Source of the DNA: Nocardia carnea
GTDB taxonomy: Bacteria > Actinomycetota > Actinomycetes > Mycobacteriales > Mycobacteriaceae
Assembly: GCF_029868325.1 (NCBI RefSeq)
Contig: NZ_JARWNW010000263.1
Span: 1-64,000, forward strand
Direction of reading: 5' to 3'
DNA length: 64,000 bases
Every line of letters starts with the position of its first letter. Position 1 is the first letter of the stretch. A program made the position numbers and the translations under genes. Under the pieces are notes generated by a model. That model did no database searches and had not been told where the DNA came from. It was given only the letters and a program-made list of their open reading frames with translations. Below, piece by piece: positions 59,657 to 64,000 of the stretch.

Positions 59657-61528
59657 TCACCCGGCGCGGGCGGCTGCAGTCGTGGGGTCGAGCCTCTCCA
59701 ACCGTCGTCGTTGCCGCCGTAGCCGTTCGGGCCAGGTGGGAAACATCGGTGGGTAGACGAGGGTAAGTGTCGCTGCGAGGGTGAAATAGCTTCGTATAAC
59801 ACGGAATCCCAAGTAGGCGGGGATGTATTTCACCGAGCTCGGCCGCCAGGCCAGGCAGACGGCGACGGTCATGATCATCGACATACCCAGGAGCGTGGCG
59901 ACGATCGGCTGCCAGCGCATCGAGGTGAATGTCGAGTGGAACGCGAAACCCGCGATCGCGGCATAGATGAGCAGCGGGGCCAGCATGGCGCGGCGGGCCG
60001 CGTTGACCAGATTGAACGGCAGGACGAAGGTCCCGATCATGGTGCGCCGGTCCAGCAGCATGGCGCGGTTGCGGGCACTGAGATGGTAGATACTGCGGAA
60101 CCAGCGGGTGCGTTGCTCACGAAGATGGGCGAAGGAAGCCGGTGTCTCGCTGAAGTACACGGCCTTCGGGTCCGCCACATTGTGGTATCCGGCTGCCGCG
60201 AGACGCATACAGATATCGGTGTCTTCACCGTTCATTCCCTGGACCATGCCGCCGACACGCAGCACCTGGCTGCGCCGGTAGATGGCGAACATTCCGGGAA
60301 TGCCCATAACACCCTGGTATCCGTCCAGCGATACCTGGAAGAAACCGTGGCGCATATAGACCTCCACCAGCCGGCATTTGTCGATCCAGGTTTTCTCTTC
60401 GGCCGGCAGCGGTATTCCGCCGACGCAGCCCACCCTCGGATTCGCGAAATGCCGCATCGCCGTCCGCAGGCATCCGGGGCCTATCACGGTGTCGGCGTCG
60501 ATGCGGACGACGAATTCCTCGGTGAGGTGCTCGATCCCCATATTGAGGGCGATCGCCTTGCCGGGAGTCGGGCATTCGAGAACCTCGCCGGTGATATGAG
60601 TGCATTCGGCGATAGCCGTCTCGGCGACAGCGTGTGTGGTGTCGGTCGACGCATTGTTGACGACACAGAGGTGGATCCGGCCAGGGTAGGTTGTCGCGGC
60701 CTCTTCCACCGAGGCGATGGTGGCGCCGATACTGTGTGCCTCGTTGTGCGCGGGAACGAGGACCGCGACCGGAGGGGCGAACGCCTGCCTGCGCGACCTG
60801 GCCAATGCCCGGACACCGAAGAACGCGGTACTCGCCGCGAGTAGCTGTTGCATGAGAAAGACGCCCGCACCGAGACCGCCGAGGATCGCCCAGTTCTTGA
60901 GGAAATCCACGACGGTGTCGAAGGCAAGCAGTGCGATCACCGCGCCCGCGGCCGAGAAGAGCAGGCAGCCGGCCAGTATCAGAAACGCGGTCAACGGTAT
61001 GGCCGGGTCGAGCGGTCGCGGGCCCTGGGCGGGCAGCGTGGCTTGGCGGAGAACCGTATGGGGGAATATGGCCAGGGCGACCAGACCGGAGACCATCTGC
61101 ACGCCGAATACCGAGATCGACAGAATGCCCGCATCGTGCAACAGCCAGGCAAGGGTGTCGACCACGACGCAGAAGAGTAAGAACTTTCCGAGCATGGACA
61201 ATGCGAGAAATAGCCGGCGCCAGATATTCGTGTAGGCGCGCAGCGCGTAGGTCAGGAAGAACACGACCAGGAACATGCGCAACGGGAACTGGACGTCACC
61301 ACGGGTACCGGCCAGAAAGACGATATCTTTCGGTGCGTCGAGCACATCGGCGTGGGCCAGGAATGTCCGCACGCACATCGCCAGAATCGTGATTCCGGTA
61401 AAGGTGACCAGGAATCCGTTGACTCCGCCGGCGGGGCGGTCCACCGCGTATCCGGCCGGTGCGCTGTCCACCGACCGGAAGTGGTCGGCGATCGCGCCGG
61501 TGGCAGGGGGTTCGGCGACGTCGGTCAT
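59657..61528 (-). CDS. Processive family 2 glycosyltransferase, cellulose/hyaluronan-synthase-like
   Basis: A 623-residue membrane synthase. Five to six N-terminal helices precede the GT2 catalytic domain: VAVLVPAHNEAHSIGATIAS, VVNNASTDTTHAV, the DAD motif in VVRIDADTVIG, the GED motif in GMNGEDTDICMRL and QRTRW for the acceptor site. Several C-terminal helices follow. This is the synthase class that makes and exports a beta-linked polysaccharide. No PilZ domain is present, so direct c-di-GMP control is not evident. It overlaps the BcsB-like gene by four bases. Confidence 0.9.
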   Translation of the reverse strand: MTDVAEPPATGAIADHFRSVDSAPAGYAVDRPAGGVNGFLVTFTGITILAMCVRTFLAHADVLDAPKDIVFLAGTRGDVQFPLRMFLVVFFLTYALRAYTNIWRRLFLALSMLGKFLLFCVVVDTLAWLLHDAGILSISVFGVQMVSGLVALAIFPHTVLRQATLPAQGPRPLDPAIPLTAFLILAGCLLFSAAGAVIALLAFDTVVDFLKNWAILGGLGAGVFLMQQLLAASTAFFGVRALARSRRQAFAPPVAVLVPAHNEAHSIGATIASVEEAATTYPGRIHLCVVNNASTDTTHAVAETAIAECTHITGEVLECPTPGKAIALNMGIEHLTEEFVVRIDADTVIGPGCLRTAMRHFANPRVGCVGGIPLPAEEKTWIDKCRLVEVYMRHGFFQVSLDGYQGVMGIPGMFAIYRRSQVLRVGGMVQGMNGEDTDICMRLAAAGYHNVADPKAVYFSETPASFAHLREQRTRWFRSIYHLSARNRAMLLDRRTMIGTFVLPFNLVNAARRAMLAPLLIYAAIAGFAFHSTFTSMRWQPIVATLLGMSMIMTVAVCLAWRPSSVKYIPAYLGFRVIRSYFTLAATLTLVYPPMFPTWPERLRRQRRRLERLDPTTAAARAG

Positions 61529-63435
61529 CGGGGCGGCATTTCGCGTACCGGTGTCGCCGGTAGTACAGCCCCGTCCGCACCGACCGCGAAGCTGCCCTGC
61601 TCCGTCGCCACCACCGCAGTCTCCCGGCCGAACTCGGGGAGCTGGGTGTCATCGAGGTGGCCGGTGTGCTGAATCATAAGCCCCGGTACTCGGCTTCGGG
61701 ACGCCACCGCCTCGACGAGCAGCCCGTTGTCGAACGCCGGAATATTCAATATCGCCCCCTCGGGGCCACCTGTTATGCGGCCGTCTTGGAGGGATACCGG
61801 CGCCGCAACGTCCGAACTCCGGCCGACCAGAATGAACGGGGCGTCTCCGGGCGGCTGTCGACCCCAGTGGAACTCGGGGTAGTACTGCGCCGGAACGAAT
61901 TCGGTGAGCGCCGGTACCACCGCGTCGAGTTGCTCGACCGGGTTGCCGCCGTCGTCCGGCAGGTAGATCGCGAACCCGGACGCGAACGCGCGGGGTAACG
62001 CGGTGAATCCGGCACCGGGGTCGTCGCCGAGTTCGAGGGCCGCGGTCGGTTTCAGCTGTATGGGATAGCTCGTCACGCGGACATCGCACCCGCCGAGGTC
62101 GCGGTCGCGTTCGACCGAGAGGGTCAAGGTGTTGCCCAGCAACGCGTCCTGCGGCGGCAGCTCGACGCGCACCGTGCCCGCGGTCGGGTTCAACGGCCGG
62201 CTGCCGACGAACCGGCCGTTGAGTTCGACGTTCAGGATCCAGGTGAGATCCGGCGGCGAGGCGGGCAGCTGTATCTCGACCCGGACCGCCCGAGGAAGCC
62301 GGCCGCCGGGCAGATCGGCGAGTGAGTATCGCAGGTGCCACCGCCGGACCTCGGTGATCTGCGCCGCCGACATATCCGCGCCGAGGGATTCCAGTGAGAC
62401 CTCCTCACCGGCCGCCCACGGGGCCGTGGTGACGGCCGCCGGATCGCCGGCCGCCGAATCGGCGGTACCCACCACCGGCTCGGTCAGGTAGCGGGAAACG
62501 AGGGTGCCGTCCGGGACGGTGATCCCGAGCACGGTGGTATCACCGACCGTTCCGGCCGCGATACCCGGCTCGGAGGTCTCCAGGGGTGTCCATCGGTAAC
62601 GGTCCGTCAGCGTGGCCGCGGGCCCGACGAGAATCGCGTCACCCACGTCGGTTTCGGGCGGCGCTTCGGCGTACGACACCTCGTGCCCCGACCGGATCAA
62701 AGCCATACCCAGCTGCGCCGCGGCTGTCCGCCAGGGGATTCCCGGATCGGCCGGCACGATCGTCACATGACGGTCCCAGGACGCCACGGCATCACGCACC
62801 GTGTGCACCGGTTCCGTGAGCGCGGCCTCCACCACGGAATCCGGGTCCAGATGGATCTGCATCCCGGCCGAATGATCCGGTGCACAGGTCTCGTCGTGCC
62901 GGGTTCCCTCCGCCCGGATCCGGATCCGCACCTGGCCGTCGCCGGCGATCTGATCGGGAACGCGGATATACGCTTCGATCCCGTGATCGCCGGTGGCCAG
63001 CTCCTCCTTGAACACCTGCTGACCATCCATCGACACACTGAGAGAGACCGTACTGCCGGCCGCCACCTGTGACGAACCGGTCAGATGCAACCGGGTTTCC
63101 TCCCGCGCGGAATCGGCGGGCAACCTGACCAGGAAACTCGTCGACGGCGCGTCATCGGTCAACCAGGCACCATCGGCATGCCCGGCCCCGGCGAGCGTCT
63201 TCGCGAAATGCCGATCGGCCGGAACATGGAGACTGTTGTCGTCCGCGTCGCGGGTGAACCATTCCGGCCGCAGAAATACGAAAGACCCCAAGACCACCAG
63301 CGCGATGCCCAGAACCCACCACGCGGAGCGCGGGACGATACGCCCACGTTCACCGGAGAAGTACTCGCGCGCGCCGGTCCTGCCCTTCGCCGGGGATCCG
63401 GATCCCGGACCGCCCGTATCGTCGTCCTCACTCAA
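61525..63435 (-). CDS. BcsB-like cellulose synthase regulatory subunit homologue
   Basis: A 636-residue membrane-anchored protein. One helix near residues 38-56 (AWWVLGIALVVLGSFVFL) precedes a large extracytoplasmic part with repeated beta modules resembling BcsB: LHLTGSSQVAAGSTVSLSVS, VRIRIRAEG, ILNVELNGRFVGSRPLNP and GNTLTLSVERDRDLGGC. BcsB guides the polymer out of the membrane and supports the synthase. The start is TTG at 63435, overlapping the epimerase stop as TTGA, a rare but well-coupled start. It is shorter than proteobacterial BcsB and lacks a C-terminal anchor. Confidence 0.82.
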   Translation of the reverse strand: MSEDDDTGGPGSGSPAKGRTGAREYFSGERGRIVPRSAWWVLGIALVVLGSFVFLRPEWFTRDADDNSLHVPADRHFAKTLAGAGHADGAWLTDDAPSTSFLVRLPADSAREETRLHLTGSSQVAAGSTVSLSVSMDGQQVFKEELATGDHGIEAYIRVPDQIAGDGQVRIRIRAEGTRHDETCAPDHSAGMQIHLDPDSVVEAALTEPVHTVRDAVASWDRHVTIVPADPGIPWRTAAAQLGMALIRSGHEVSYAEAPPETDVGDAILVGPAATLTDRYRWTPLETSEPGIAAGTVGDTTVLGITVPDGTLVSRYLTEPVVGTADSAAGDPAAVTTAPWAAGEEVSLESLGADMSAAQITEVRRWHLRYSLADLPGGRLPRAVRVEIQLPASPPDLTWILNVELNGRFVGSRPLNPTAGTVRVELPPQDALLGNTLTLSVERDRDLGGCDVRVTSYPIQLKPTAALELGDDPGAGFTALPRAFASGFAIYLPDDGGNPVEQLDAVVPALTEFVPAQYYPEFHWGRQPPGDAPFILVGRSSDVAAPVSLQDGRITGGPEGAILNIPAFDNGLLVEAVASRSRVPGLMIQHTGHLDDTQLPEFGRETAVVATEQGSFAVGADGAVLPATPVREMPPR

Positions 63436-64000
63436 CCGCTGCGCCCTTCGACCGCGGACCGGCGGCTACGGTTCCAGTAGGAGCGAGCCAGGATCCGGTC
63501 GCGATCGACCCGCCCGCAGTGGACCTGCGCGATCTTCGCCTCCGCCGACAGCAGACCGGAATCGAGCATGATCGGTTCCAGCCCGAGATCGATCAGGCTG
63601 TCGTTACGCGCCGCGAGCTCGTTCTCGTCCGCCTCCTGACGGGGGTTGGTCACCCGGCTCACTTCACCGCCCACTGTGGCGGCGACCAGATCGGCGAGTT
63701 CGGCGATCCGGTGGGTCTCGGTCATCTGATTCATCACCCGCACCCGGCCGCGCACCCGGTCGCCCGATTCCACCGCCAGGCGAATACATCGCACGGTATC
63801 GCCGATATTGATGAATGCCCGGGTCTGTCCCCCGGTGCCGTGCACGGTCAACGGGTAACCGATCGCGGCCTCGACGAGAAAACGATTCAATACCGTCCCG
63901 TAGTCGCCGTCGTAATCGAAACGATTGACCAGACGCGGATCACGGTCCGTCTCCGCTGTTTGCGTGCCCCACACGATCCCCTGGTGAAGATCGGTAACGC
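63432..64000 (-). CDS. NAD-dependent epimerase, SQD1-like (partial, runs off right edge)
   Basis: The last 189 codons of an extended SDR; the frame is open to 64000 and its N-terminus lies outside the window. The visible part, TDLHQGIVWGTQT, RFDYDGDYGTVLNRFLVEAAIGYPLTVHGTGGQTR (in part) and NIGDTVRCIRLA, matches the C-terminal half of UDP-sulfoquinovose synthase SQD1 and related sugar-nucleotide enzymes. It is the first visible gene of the polysaccharide operon and probably prepares the donor sugar. Whether it makes sulfoquinovose needs the missing active site. Confidence 0.85.
   Translation of the reverse strand, partial: VTDLHQGIVWGTQTAETDRDPRLVNRFDYDGDYGTVLNRFLVEAAIGYPLTVHGTGGQTRAFINIGDTVRCIRLAVESGDRVRGRVRVMNQMTETHRIAELADLVAATVGGEVSRVTNPRQEADENELAARNDSLIDLGLEPIMLDSGLLSAEAKIAQVHCGRVDRDRILARSYWNRSRRSAVEGRSG

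Noticed and set aside
1..64000. CRISPR arrays, tRNA or rRNA genes, insertion sequences
   Set aside because: No regularly spaced repeats, cloverleaf-like segments, rRNA-like sequence, transposase motifs or long terminal inverted repeats were noticed. A covariance-model scan would be needed to exclude small RNAs.

Overview
The window is high-GC DNA with dense, short-spaced genes and GTG/ATG starts. It reads as a mycolic-acid actinobacterium, most likely Nocardia or a close relative. The evidence is an EmbA/B/C-type arabinosyltransferase, an IlvD and a DapC that closely resemble their Mycobacterium tuberculosis counterparts, an LppU-type lipoprotein, a SigF/SigB-group sigma factor, ECF41 sigma factors, and an XRE-DUF5753 plus DUF397 pair. 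I see no CRISPR array, rRNA, tRNA or intact insertion sequence. The genus is inferred from gene content, not from a marker gene.

Left third (1-22 kb). A MarR regulator with two operator copies precedes an MFS exporter fused to three carboxypeptidase-regulatory-like modules, followed by a YceI protein carrying a fourth module. Next come an acetyltransferase, a dienelactone hydrolase, a possible 19-residue membrane peptide, and a PepSY protein divergent from a two-component system. A SigF-type sigma factor with its own apparent promoter, a nitroreductase, LtrA and an LppU-type lipoprotein follow. Then there is a four-gene operon of unknown function (two polytopic membrane proteins, a one-helix protein, a cupredoxin-like lipoprotein), CsbD, a flavin-reductase-like protein, CinA/PncC and a lipoprotein penicillin-binding protein.

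Middle (22-38 kb). A DapC-type aminotransferase, a DUF3556 membrane protein behind a TetR-like palindrome, a four-gene glycine-betaine/choline-type ABC importer, a FadD-type ligase and a cytochrome P450. The P450 diverges from the arabinosyltransferase across a region holding two GGTAACG/CGTTACC inverted repeats. A small secreted protein and IlvD close the section.

38.6-47.7 kb is one apparent catabolic unit. An IclR regulator diverges from SnoaL-like, SDR, SDR, KSTD-like flavoprotein and MHS-transporter genes, which run into hmgA, an unknown gene and fumarylacetoacetase, ending at a strong hairpin. The order suggests an alicyclic or aromatic acid is imported, oxidised or aromatised, and sent through homogentisate to fumarate and acetoacetate.

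Right third (47.7-64 kb). Two ECF41 sigma factors, one with its NDH-2-like partner behind an ECF41-type promoter, flank a frameshifted DUF305 relic. Two apparently leaderless divergent genes share one -10 element. After the XRE/DUF397 pair comes an ion-resistance stretch: a fluoride riboswitch driving crcB-crcB-usp, then a CmtR-like sensor, a CDF transporter and DUF3703. HxlR and a dehalogenase-like hydrolase that lacks its catalytic histidine follow. The window ends in a cellulose-synthase-like polysaccharide operon (SQD1-like epimerase, BcsB-like protein, GT2 synthase) that runs off the right edge.
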